The notes under the pieces are model-generated. The model was not told where the DNA came from and searched no databases. It saw only the letters and a program-made list of their open reading frames with translations. 64,000 nt of DNA from Tolypeutes matacus (taxonomy: Eukaryota > Chordata > Mammalia > Cingulata > Chlamyphoridae): NCBI GenBank assembly GCA_026826555.1, contig JAKSZT010054399.1, forward strand, positions 8,068,051 to 8,132,050. Reading direction: 5' to 3'. Position numbers and translations under genes: made by a program. Below are positions 1 through 10,759 of this stretch, in pieces; the first letter of the stretch is position 1; each line of letters opens with the position of its first letter.

Positions 1-3000
1 TTTTATGAGATTGTTGATTTCTTGGATATTAGTCAACTGAAACATTTATCAATTTTTAAGCTAAAAATAAGGCTTACCAAATTATTGCACTTAAATTTTT
101 TCATTATTGTTAACTACAGTATTGGTCATGAATATGCTAATTAAAGAATTGGGGAAGGGTCTCATAAAGGAGCTTTTCTTTGCTTTTTAAAATTTCCATA
201 CAAATGCTAATATTGGCCTGAGCCACAGATATCAGAAGATTAGTAATTACTCCACAAGAAATCGTCTTTGATCAGAAAGCCAAAGGAAAAGGCAGAAAAA
301 GATAATTTCCCACATAGAAAATATAGGTCCAATTTAATTCATTGCAAATTTCTTACTGCTTCATTGACAAGAGCTAGAAAATAAAGAGGACCAAAAACTA
401 TAGAGCCATGTTTTTAAAATTAAATGAATCATTTAAGGTTCATTGGCTAACATGATCATTAACAAGGAGAACAGTTTTTGTTTGTTAATCTGAGCCTTTG
501 GAAAAGGGGTTGCCTTCCTGGATATTCGAAATGTTAATGCACCAATAAAAGCATTCCTAAAAACAAAAAAATCTCAAAAATACCTGATCTATTTATTAAT
601 CGAAAACTATGTACCTATGTCAAAGCCCCAAACAGAAAAGAAAAAAAATAAACACTTTTATCATTTTTTTTCCTTAAGTTTGCCGCACAGTTATTAAGAT
701 AAAACATAGTATGGTGTTTCATTATCTTAAAGAAATATAACTATATCACAATGACTCAGGAATAACTGACAAATTCAGGCATCATTTTTTGACAGAAAGT
801 AAGTCCCTGATTTTTCTCTTTTTGTTTCTTTTTCTGTCCATTCTTTCTCATGGGTTTCATCTTATTGAATAGGTACTCTTCCCAGTTAGAATGGCAAGTG
901 AAGGAAATAGTTCCTCTATAAAAGGAAAGAAGGGAGTTAAAAACTTTTATGCAAGTAGACTTTACTATAAAATGTTATCTTTTGTTAGTTCAAAGGTTCC
1001 CAAAGATATAAATTCTTCAGAACTGCCCTGAGGTGCTGGGGATGTAAATTGAATACTTTACAATTTGTAGACTGTTCTGCAGTAATGTGTATCTCCTCTG
1101 TGAGCGAGTGTTTGGGGATTTTTCAATTACTGGAGTCTGAAAACTCAGAGATTCTTTAGGGCAGAAAAAGATTCTTCTTAAAGTTGAGTCACTGATGTTC
1201 AAATTAGCTGCCAAAAGCACTATAATGATCTGTGTTCCAGATTTTCTAAACAGGGAAAAATGGCCCATTTTTGTCAGGGGAAAATAACCTCCTCTAACCA
1301 CATCCATGAATAACCACTGGATGGGTTATGTGATAGGTTAAAAGTGAAATAAATTGTTTGTATGTGCCGTATATAATAGACCAATGTTATTTCGAGAAGA
1401 CTCAAATGAGCTTCTTTATATTTTTTTTGGTTGATAACTTAAGTATGGCCTTTAGGCTTACTGTTAACAGCTTTTACAAAATAATGAATGGAAAAAAAAA
1501 AAAGGTAAAATGGTATATGTTCATTTAACATTAAACATACTCCAGAATGGCATTCAGGACATCTATCTTGAAATAATGGAAATGGAGTGACTGAAAATTA
1601 CAATTTCCAAATTTTCATCTAATTCTGCCAACGTTTTCTTGCAATATGCCCCCCAACCCAAAATTAGTAGAATAGACAGGATTAAGTTTATTTTTCTTAT
1701 AGTAGAGCAGCTAAGCATTAGAGAAACACAATCCTAAAGATTCAGCATGAAAGGAAATTCATGAAAAATGAACAAATGACTAGCTTAACATGGGTTCCTT
1801 CCAGCCTTCTTGATATGAAGGAATTGTGGGCAATGGCAGCCTGAATTAGGGTAGCATCTATTATGGGATTTTTAATCAGGTTAAGATAAATTTCCAAGTA
1901 AAAATCCTTTGATACTAAATAGGTGATCTATTTTTCATTAATATATCTAAAAAATATGATCGTGCAATTTTAACTTCAAATACGTGGTTTCATAATGTTT
2001 AAAAACAGCTTATTCTCCTAAGTAATCAGTCAGCCCTGCTCCTTGTGTTGTCATTTTATGCATGTTTCACGTTCTATATTTCAATGAAATAAATGTAAGC
2101 TTTTTTTTTCTAAGCCAAAAATAAAACATTCTTTAACTAACAGAGCTAGACCTATGCTTTGCTTCTGTCACATGCTTAGGAAAACAATCGTTCTGGGCAA
2201 CTTAGATTGTATTCTACCTCAAAGAAGAGGAGATTTTTAACGTATTCACAACCTAGAGAATCTTCAATTTACTGGACATTTTCTGACACTGTTTTACAGA
2301 AAACGTTGGAAGATAAAAATAAAGAAATAAACCTTTCCAAATAATCCTGTCTGATAATAGACCTTGAATATTTGTTCTAGAACTAATTATTTGTAGTTTG
2401 GCTCTTTTAGCTTTCTTTCATACAAACTCTGTTAGACTCCTAGGTTTTCTTATAATAATATTTTGAAAGAAGACTCAAATAATAAAACATATATTATTAA
2501 AAAAAAAATAGAGATAAGACTAAGATGCAATGAGGCTTACACTTGAACACATACTAAGTGTGAAAGCTGAGTGAATATCTTTGCATTTCTGGTGAGCTGT
2601 TTATCGATAAACTACTGTGCTCCAATCAGTAAACTGCATGTTACACTTATAAATGTAAAAGTTGATCTCTTTGACCCCAAAGATCTTGCTATGAATGAAA
2701 TATGCTAAATAAAACTGTAGAATTAAGAAACAAATGGATTAACTGATGGTGGAAAGATGAGTAACTAATCCAGTCTTGTGGAGTTAGGGAAAGATTTCTA
2801 GAGGAAGGGATGCAGAAAAGGAGAAGACAAATAAAAGTACAAGGGTAAGGTGTTTTTGTGGGAAGACCCACGTAAATAAAGTCTCGAAGGCGTGAAATTA
2901 CTTAGTATCTGTAGGAAGCTACCAAATTTCAGATTCCCAGAGGTGAAAGAACAAGTTGTGGAGTTGAAGGAGATAAAGCTGCGGGAGTAGGCTAGGCCAG

Positions 3001-3228
3001 TCATATAGAGAATGCTCACACTATTCTAAACGTTTTGCTTTTTATTTCTTAGGTAATCCCAGACTCTGCAAATTTCTGGTATACCCTTCGATTGTAAAAT
3101 TGAGTATCGTGCAGTGACCCAGGGCTTTGATTTGTGACATCACCTTTTTATACTGAATGAGTTGATGAAATTGATTTATTTTCAGAGTGACATTTTTCAA
3201 CTTTGACTTTTAAAGTGCTTTCAAATTT
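1..3228. other. AT-rich non-coding DNA, no recognised gene
   Basis: I see no exon, RNA gene or clear young transposon here. Reading frames are short, composed of low-complexity codons and have no splice or start context that would support them. The segment from about 2,690 to 3,010 (purine-rich, with phrases such as gaggaagggatgcag and aggccagtcatatag) weakly resembles the reverse-oriented tail of an L2 element, but not well enough to call. The lack of recent SINE or L1 insertions contrasts with the rest of the window. Confidence 0.6.
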
Positions 3229-3322
3229 CGAAAGTCAATTCAACAAAAGCCAGCTTGCCAAAAGTCTATTTTGCCAAATTAGGGATAAACCAAATAACCA
3301 ATTTACCAAAAGCTAATTCATC
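3229..3322. repeat. Degenerate 15-16 bp tandem motif array
   Basis: Six successive units begin with a C(G/A)AAAG or CAAAT core at 3,229, 3,244, 3,259, 3,275, 3,291 and 3,307, giving steps of 15, 15, 16, 16 and 16 bases. Units read roughly as CAAAAG, pyrimidine-C, then an AATT-like segment ending in C. Related but off-register words (ttttgcccaac) continue to about 3,352. It could be a decayed minisatellite or the terminal array of an ancient DNA transposon. The family is not identified. Confidence 0.5.
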
Positions 3323-3352
3323 AATTTTGCTGAATGAATCATTTTGCCCAAC

Positions 3353-4030
3353 TTTCCAAATATATTAAAGAGCATAGAGGCAAAACCGCTCCAGGAATCT
3401 TTGTTAGTTACAAGTTGATCACTCTTTAAAATGAATATTCTTAGGGGAAAAAAAAGTTAAGTATTTTGAAAATTGAAAAAAATGGGCTAAACTTGTTAAA
3501 TTAGCTTTGGGCAAATAAATATTAAACTATTTATTTCTCATATGAACCAGTAGTCATATAAATTTCATAGATTGGTCTATTGACAGAATCTGGCATAATA
3601 ATTTATTATCATTGTACTAATTCTGACTAAATAGATATTAAATGATGCAAAGTTCAAAGATTAAAATAGAAGAATAATGGCAGTGGTTCTCTTACAAAAG
3701 AATGGATATCATATTTAAAATATCTTTTTCTGGATTTAGGAGCTTCTAATACAAAATAGCATCAGTGGGCTTTTTAGTGATGAAAATTCATGAAAATCAC
3801 TTTTCATTCGTGAAAACCAGTTTTTGTATTGCTAACTCTGATCTCCTACATAGACACCTAGATCTCTTCAAACATTAACCCATTTACTTAATAAAGTTAT
3901 TTTTAAAGATATAGTTTATAATGTGATATTATAGACACATATATACATATTCACAGTGAAAAACAGTAGTTCACTTAATATGTATTCTTAAAAGACCTTA
4001 ATGACATATTTTCTACATATTTTTCCCAGT
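3353..4030. other. AT-rich non-coding DNA
   Basis: This is very AT-rich sequence with no gene, no recognisable transposon and no long repeat. It forms the left flank of the GC-richer block that starts near 4,031. Confidence 0.6.
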
Positions 4031-5460
4031 TATTTAAAAAACTTTTAAAATCACAAAATATTTCCATCCCCTAAGCTTTGGTCTGCACCTGGCAGACCAT
4101 TGCATTTTTGTTGTAAATACATCCTGCCACGCAATACCAGATTGTGTTAACACCGGGAAGAGCCATAACAGACGCGCCAGAGCTGTCCTGGTTCCTGACA
4201 ACGATCCGGTTTTTCTCCCTGCTAGCTCCTTGATAACAGAGATGACACAGCAGCAGTGGCACTTGTGCTTCCTGGCACGCGTCCCTTTTCTTGGCTTTCG
4301 TTCCTGCTTAAATCCAGACACAGTGCACAGTTTCGGTGTAACAAGCAGGCCGAGGTTCCATTTAAGCTCATTAGCACAAGGAGGTGGCTTTCAAACATCG
4401 CAGCAAATCAAGTCATCCGGTCCCCAAGGATGCAGGAGGAGGAGGGAGAAGGAGGGGTGGGGGGTGGGAGACGGCAGAGCAAGGTCAAGGTCTGGGCTAA
4501 GGCAGCTCCAGCTCTGATGACCAACCCCTGTCAGTACCTTATTAAATCGGCCCCTTCTCAGCGTCCCCACCCATCCCAGGTCTCTTCCCTCCCCTCAGCA
4601 TCCTGTCTCCCTGTGAAGTCAGCAGTGGGCAATGACAGAGAAAGAGCTCATCTATCTGTGAGGAAAGAAGCCACGTTGATGGTTCCCCAGTGGATGTAAT
4701 TGTGCTCATTACTGCCCATTTACATTTCATCACTCGATTATCACAAATGCCTCGTTACTGTTGAAAAGCGTTTTCTGTTGAACTACTTGCTAACTATTCA
4801 TTCTTCAGCTCCGATGTCACCAGACAGGCTGATTGGAAAAGGAGGGGGAGAGGAGGAGCAGAAGAGGGGCGAAGGTGAAAAGGGTCTTCTATCAGATTTG
4901 ATTAAAGGCCGTGATTTAAATCGATATTTAATAAAGTGGCTGCTACCACATAACACGGGCAATTCCCCATGCAGTCAGCATGGTGATTACCAGCCCCTCG
5001 CTGCCTGCTCCATAACTCAATTGGGTTTTGTGCACTGGTCTGGCACCTGTGTCCCTCGGCGCTGCACCTCCAAGCTGATAGTTTTATGAGCAGATGAACA
5101 GAGCTGATAGGTCCTAAATGGATTAACTAGGTGTCTGCAGCCTGGAGATGAATACATCAGGAAAAAAAAAAAAAGTGCATAAGCAGCAGAGTGATAGGGA
5201 GTGTTGACAGACATGGTGTGTGTCATGAGCCCCACAGGGTAAACACTGGCTCGGTGCCTGTCATTCAAGTGCTCTCTCAGTGTAATGGGTGAAGGCATCT
5301 GGCTGAGCTGCTGAACAAGCCTGCAGGTGCCAGGTAGCAGACGCCTGTGCTGAAAAAGCCTTAGGCACGGTGCCGTACAGCTCAGCAGCCACAGCCAGCA
5401 CAAAAGCCAGCCTCCAAAGTGATGGTTTTTCTGGCCCAGGTATGACTGTTAGATTGAAAT
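4031..5460. promoter_or_regulatory. Candidate conserved regulatory block (enhancer-like)
   Basis: Composition changes sharply here. GC content rises and many CpG dinucleotides survive (for example in acgcgcc, gatccgg, cacgcgtc, tttcggt, catccgg and cctcggcg), while both flanks are CpG-poor and AT-rich. No transposon family is recognisable. The block is dense in factor-type words: an AT core atttaaatcgatatttaat at 4,915-4,933, homeobox-like TAATT and CATTAG words, and E-boxes CACCTG and CAGGTG at about 5,045 and 5,328. Reading frames of up to 147 codons occur on both strands and overlap one another, which points to base composition rather than coding. The likely role is a distal developmental enhancer or other conserved element of a gene outside the window. 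This is inferred from composition, because conservation cannot be tested here. Confidence 0.5.
4444..4468 (+). other. G-quadruplex-capable G-run cluster
   Basis: Four G-runs (GGG 4,444, GGGG 4,454, GGGGGG 4,459, GGG 4,466) are separated by loops of 7, 1 and 1 bases, which satisfies the usual G4 pattern on the plus strand. It sits inside the enhancer-like block, within a wider purine tract from about 4,430. Whether it folds or matters in vivo is unknown. Confidence 0.5.
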
Positions 5461-6959
5461 TCCTGGTCTAACTCTGAGTCTTAGTAGCTACCAAGCATGT
5501 GGTGTTAAGAAGGCTTCTGAGGTCATATCCAGATTCAGTGAGAAGCACTATCTGTAGCAGGGAAGGGTGGCGGCATGATTTCCACAGAGGTGTCATCTCT
5601 TCATTTTGTTCTCCATCCTCCCACAGGTATGGAATAGCTAGATTTGTATATCCTGTGGTTTCAACATGATAATTGCAAATGCCTATATACGTATATGGTT
5701 GAAAGGGACTCAAATTACAATCCCTTTTAATCATCTTTATCAGGTGTTCATAAACAAAATTGTGGTGTAATGAATTTTATAGTAGATTTCCACTATTCCT
5801 AATTTCTTTTAACCAGACCAATAAGATACATTTATTAGGCTAAAGCTGGTATAAATGTGGAAATAAATTGTACAGCAACTTTCCTCACCTCCCCCGACTA
5901 ATAGTAAGCTATTAATTTGTGTAAAAAAAGGGAGGGAGGAAGATGACTTAAAGATATGTTTCTAACAATGAAAGCAATTATTTGTTTTGAGAATATAATC
6001 ATTAATGATCAGTAGATTTAGTCAAACCATACATTGATATAAAGAGCAGCGAATGGTCATGCCTTTTGTGAATTAACATGACATTTGGAATATTATTGAA
6101 AAGGGAAGCATTAAAAAAAGATGTACTTTATATCATTTGGCAAAACTACTAAATGTTTAGTGTCTAATAATCTAAGAAAAATGCTGAGGAATCTATTTGA
6201 AATTTGGTCCCAATATGATCTGAAAATAAGGCTTGATTTTAAAATAAAAATAAATATATAAATAAAAATTTATGAATTTTTACAAATTCATGAATTTGGG
6301 GAAAACTTTAGGCCCCAAATGCTCTTTATGAAGAAACAGTGTTAATGCTTTTATGATATTACTCAGTTCCATCAATTGCTAACTCAGTTTAATTTTGTGA
6401 TTTCCATTTCTAACAAACACCAAAGTGCAAGTGGATGATGATGAAACTATGACAGCTATGAAATCTATGTGTTTTCAGTAACTATGAAAAAGAATCTAAG
6501 GAAAATACTAGGATCTCTTTCGGACCTAAGAATTTTTTTAAAAAATAATGAAAAGATACTCATGGGATGTCTGAGTGAAGCAATTTGAGAACAGCTGCTG
6601 ACCTGAGGAAGGGCACAGATGCTACTGGTGGGTGAATACAGAGGATCTCTAAGAATGCTTGAAATGATCTGAGCAGATGGGCAGACTGGGTCCTGGGAAC
6701 ACTCACAGCTAACAAGTCAAAACCTCCTTCTAAGAAAAAGTATCACACTGCAGAGACATTGCTAGAAATAAAATGGAAATGTGGCAAAAAAAAAAGGTAA
6801 TAGAAACAAAGAAGTAGGAAGAGTCAAATAAAATTGTGCTGTGTGGGAAGGGTGGGAGGAGAGCAGACTCAGGAGATGTCAGAAAGGAAGGTGAGGAATA
6901 TTTAAAACATTTCACAAAAGCAACCGAAAATATGTTATTCCAGAAGTTTCCTAGAAGTT
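5461..6959. other. Non-coding DNA, no recognised feature
   Basis: The GC-rich character of the preceding block fades and the sequence becomes AT-rich. An A/T tract at 6,241-6,296 contains short inverted words (aattcatgaatt). I see no transposon that I can name and no credible exon. Confidence 0.55.
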
Positions 6960-8130
6960 AGTGAAACTCTTCTAAATTAAATCCCCTCCAGAAAAATTGA
7001 GGAAATTAATTTCACATAAAAATGAGCAACATAATAAAATTAAGATTAACCCAATACATTGTTATCTTAAGGAAGAAGAAATTAAAGAGAATAACATTCC
7101 TATAGACATAGATAATGAATACTTGCCAGAATTCCACTTCTATAAAGCAGAAGAAAACTATTACCAAATATCTCACAAAACCCAAAAGAACAAAAAGTTA
7201 AAAAATACTTAAGAAAGTGATACAAGATATATAATAAGAGCATATGTCAGTGTTAGAGAAAACTCAGAAATTAGATGGCAAAACTCGAAACATAATTGGA
7301 TTTTTTTTTTAAAGTCATTTCAGAAGTGAAGAGTAAACCAGAAGGAGCAAACTCAACAGATAAAGCCTTAAAAGAAATAGAAAACATAAAGGAGGAAATT
7401 TTTAAACAAAAAAAGAGAGAGATGAAAATGGATGGAGAAAAAGCAACACATATAAAAACTAGGCAATCAAGGTACCAACATACATATAACGGAAGTCCCT
7501 AGAAGAAGAAAACAGAAACCAGGAAACATAACAATCATAAAATTTTTGGAAAACCTTTCTGAAAAGAAAAAGATTTGCAACTACATCTTGAAGAGCTATA
7601 TTGCATGCATGGGAAAATAAACCCAGAGTAACCAAAGCTGGGACATATTCTAGTAAATTGGATTGGTAAAATTATTGGGCATTAAAAAAAGCAAATCATT
7701 TAGGTGTCCAGACACTTATAAGATAAGGGTACCAGAAGACAATGGAATATTAATTATAAAATACCTAAGAAAAGAAAATGTGAATGAAGGAGTAAATATT
7801 CAGCAAAACTGACTTTTAAATGTAAAGGCCACAGAGAAATTGAAAGCACATGCAAAGATTCCAAGACCATTACTCCCATGAATTCTTCCTCGGGATTCTG
7901 TTAGAAATAAACTTCAGACAACCAAAATGTCTGTCTAGTTAAAAGTATAAAGGATGGTTATGGGCATTAAATACATGTTTACATATAGAATTAAAACTAA
8001 ATGGGATGTTTAAGAAAGACATTATAGATTCTAAGAGCTATATGACTATATAGTATAATTGTAAAAAAATGTGGGTAGAGAATGGAAAGAATGTATGCAA
8101 AAAAGAATTTTAACTATTTTCAGTAATCAT
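6960..8130 (+). mobile_element. HAL1 (half-L1) relic, forward
   Basis: The order and wording match the ORF1-only L1 relatives called HAL1. The segment near 7,560-7,620 (gatttgcaac, cttgaagagc, gggaaaataaaccc), the phrase tgggacatattctagtaaa at about 7,640, and the end near 7,910 (aaacttcagacaaccaaaa) are in HAL1 order. Two lysine-rich open stretches, at 6,997-7,212 and 7,296-7,502, are leftovers of the ORF1-like protein (coiled-coil type, high Lys/Glu/Asn). The reading frame is broken by stops and shifts, so no product is expected. No RT domain is present, as expected for HAL1. The edges are approximate. Confidence 0.7.
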
Positions 8131-8989
8131 ATTACTGGCGTAGTCATGGCATATTAATTTGAGAATGTTTTATGAAATCATATAATTTTATCAATTCTGG
8201 CACATAAAAATCAATATGGTGAGGGGGAAAAATGAGATACAGATGGAAGATGGAAGAGTTTAAATAAACATTCTGTGTCCCTGAATTTGGGGTGGAAGTA
8301 TCAGTAAGAACACAATATATTATCTTCACGGAAAGAAAGAAAGAAATTTAGAAACCGTAATCTGAATTAGAAATATCTGTGTAAATCTCAACTCGCATTT
8401 TTTTTTCAAATTCAAACTCAAATTCAGAATTATAAAGTGTTTCTTTAATTGAAAACAACTAGAAAAAATGACCATCTCGTCCCTAAAGCCCAGTTCCTGG
8501 AAAATGGGATTCTTGGAAAAAATGAGTGATTGCAAATCTAGGGGAGGAAATATACAAGTTGAAGAGCCTGGAACATGTTATCATGCTAGTTGACAAGGAC
8601 GTCATCAGAGATTACTAGGGCCATATGAAAAGGATGTAGGATCCTATTTGGTAAAGCTCCTACTGGCCAAAAATGGGGCAAATTGAGAACCAATAGGGAT
8701 AATCACAGTAGAAGGTAGAAACATATCTGCTAAATTCCTGAGTTCATAACCACCCATGCACAACTGCTTGCACATATACATACAAAAAAAACTTTCTAAT
8801 TTATCATTCTTAAAGCATTCTAGGGAAACACCATTTGAAAACTTCTAAACAAAGAGAAAGAAGTAAGCATTTATTCTGCATTTCCTCTATAAGCATAGCC
8901 ATTGGGAAACCAAATAGAAGAAGTAAAAGTTCCTCTTTAGAAAAGCCTCCTAGCAATGAAGGCGGATGATAATATATCTATTGGCAATT
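8131..8989. other. AT-rich non-coding DNA
   Basis: No gene or nameable repeat is seen. Some of the left part may still be the degraded tail of the HAL1 relic. Confidence 0.5.
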
Positions 8990-9400
8990 GCCTCATATAT
9001 GCAGCGTAACAAAATATCCCAGAACTCAGTGTCTTAAAATAATTATTTGTTCTTCTGGATCTGGGTGTCAGGTAAGGGTTGACTGAACCTAGGTTGGATT
9101 CAGTTGAGTGAGCAACTTCGAGCTACGTGTACTGCTGGGCATGGCTGAGGTGACACTGTCCCATATGTGTTCATTTGGAGACCCAGGATGTAGGGACATT
9201 AGCTACCCAGGGGAAGCTCTTCTCGAGGCAATGGGAGAAGCACAAGATACACAATGTAAACACACGAGGCTCTTAAAACCTAGGACTGGAAATGATGCAC
9301 TGTCAATTCTACCAATATACCATTGACCAAAGCAAGTAATATGCCCAAGGCGAAAGCTGGGAGGCTGGGAAAATAGTCTACACATGAAGATACTATAGCA
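8990..9400 (-). mobile_element. Old MaLR/MLT1-like repeat fragment
   Basis: The segment begins with gcagcgtaacaaaatatccc followed by an 'actcagtgtcttaaaa' phrase. That is the pattern (gctgcgtaacaaa...actcagtggcttaaaa) seen at one end of a common old mammalian LTR-type repeat read from its reverse strand. A second, better copy with the same opening lies at 40,546-40,909. The remainder is diverged. Family assignment is tentative. Confidence 0.4.
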
Positions 9401-9810
9401 AGGCTATGGTGTGAGTGTGGGGAAAGGTGAAGAACTGGGATCAATACTTCAATCTTCTTTAGATATAATTTGCTTACCCTTTTGCAGCCACTAATGCATT
9501 TAAGGATTCAGGCCTTAAAGTCAACACTGTTAACCTCATGAAAAGGGAAACAAAATACACAGGCCTCTTTTTGAAGAACACACCACCTAAAAAGATCTTG
9601 CCTAATAAACTCAAACTGAATATGATTAGGCCTCTAGATATAATAACTAATTTACAAAGAATGTAGAATGAAAAGTAACATGTTAAACTAGACTGTGAGA
9701 ATTCAACCAGCAAAAGCCAGACTGGAAAACACTATAGAAGCAATGATCGAGTTTCTTCAATAACTAGATTAGAAAAAAAATGAAAGAGGCAGAGGGTGAG
9801 CGTTAACATT
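9401..9810. other. Non-coding DNA, no recognised feature
   Basis: Nothing identifiable lies between the old repeat and the young SINE. Confidence 0.5.
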
Positions 9811-9824
9811 AAAAGAGATGTGTA

Positions 9825-10017
9825 GGGAAGCGGCTGTGGCTCAATCAGTAGGGCTCCCGTTTACCATATGGGAGGCCCCAGGTTCGGTTCCCGGGGCCTC
9901 CTGGTGAAGGCAAGCCCGCCCGCACGGCGTGGTTAGCTGACCCAGCGAGCACAAGCAGCAAGGGGGGGATAAATGAATAAATAAATAAAATCTTTAAAAA
10001 ATAAAATAAAATAAAAT
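9825..10017 (+). mobile_element. DAS-type tRNA-derived SINE, young copy 1
   Basis: This is a monomeric tRNA-headed SINE of about 190 bp with a Pol III A box at 9,837-9,852 (tggctcaatcagtagg) and B box at 9,881-9,891 (ggttcggttcc). The 3' half ends in gggggggataaatg followed by AAAT/AAAAT repeats. It is flanked by a 14-bp target-site duplication at 9,811-9,824 and 10,018-10,031 that differs by one base, so the insertion edges are firm. It differs from the 19.9-kb copy at only four positions outside the tail, all transitions and three at CpG. The head and organisation are those of the xenarthran DAS SINEs, mobilised by L1. Confidence 0.9.
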
Positions 10018-10077
10018 AAAAGAGATTTGTATGTAGGAATCTAAGTGTGTGGGGGTATGTATATATGCATATTTTTT

Positions 10078-10759
10078 CTTTTGTTATATATTTTTATTAT
10101 AGAAGTTGTGAACTTACAAAACAATCATGCACATGTGTAGAATTCCCATACAACAATTCTTCAGCAACACATCACACCGTTGTGGAACATTTATTACACA
10201 TTATGAGATAATATCATCAGACTACTACCACTAACTATGGTCCATAGTGTACATTTGGCATATTTTTTCCATATCCCCTGCCATTAAAAAGGTACAACTT
10301 TGGCATTTATGCAAGAATATTATAGTATTGCTGTTAACTATAGTTGTAAGTTACATTAATTGTATTTTGCCCATGCTTTTCCACATTCTCACCATCCTGC
10401 AATATTGACATACATCTGTTCTTGTTCACAGGACATTCTTGTATTTGGACTATTAACCACAATTTTCATCTACCTCTGGGTTCACTGTGTTTTTCAGTCC
10501 CTAGATTATTCTCTAGCTTTCTTTCAATTGGCATTTACATTCCTAGACTACCCTTTTCAGCCACAATCCCATTTACAAACCAGCTGCTACTCACTATAAT
10601 GTGTTACCATCAACTCTATCCATTTCCACACATTTACAATCAAGTTAATTAAAACTTCTACATACATTAAGCATCAGTAGTCCTTCACAGCCCTCCTTTT
10701 ATCTCCTAATAACCTATACTCTAGGTTTTAACCTCATACATTTATTTTTCGTATCTAGA
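10078..10759 (-). other. 3' UTR of the full-length L1
   Basis: About 680 bp lies between the ORF2 stop and the target duplication. It contains repeated phrases such as 'actatggtccatagt' and 'aacatttattacacatta' (plus-strand reading), which recur in diverged form at the end of the L1 at 52.2-52.9 kb. The T-rich plus-strand edge at 10,071-10,095 is the A-tail of the element. Confidence 0.7.

Noticed and set aside
4256..4699. A 147-codon plus-strand frame in the GC-rich block, considered as an exon.
   Set aside because: It overlaps other frames on both strands, has no family resemblance and no splice context. The block's composition explains its length.
6241..6296. An AT palindrome cluster, considered as a replication origin or matrix attachment site.
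   Set aside because: Short inverted AT words are expected in such base composition and nothing else supports a function.
9825..9975. Working tRNA gene suggested by A and B boxes.
   Set aside because: The acceptor and anticodon arms do not complete a tRNA fold, and the element has a SINE body, A-tail and target duplications.
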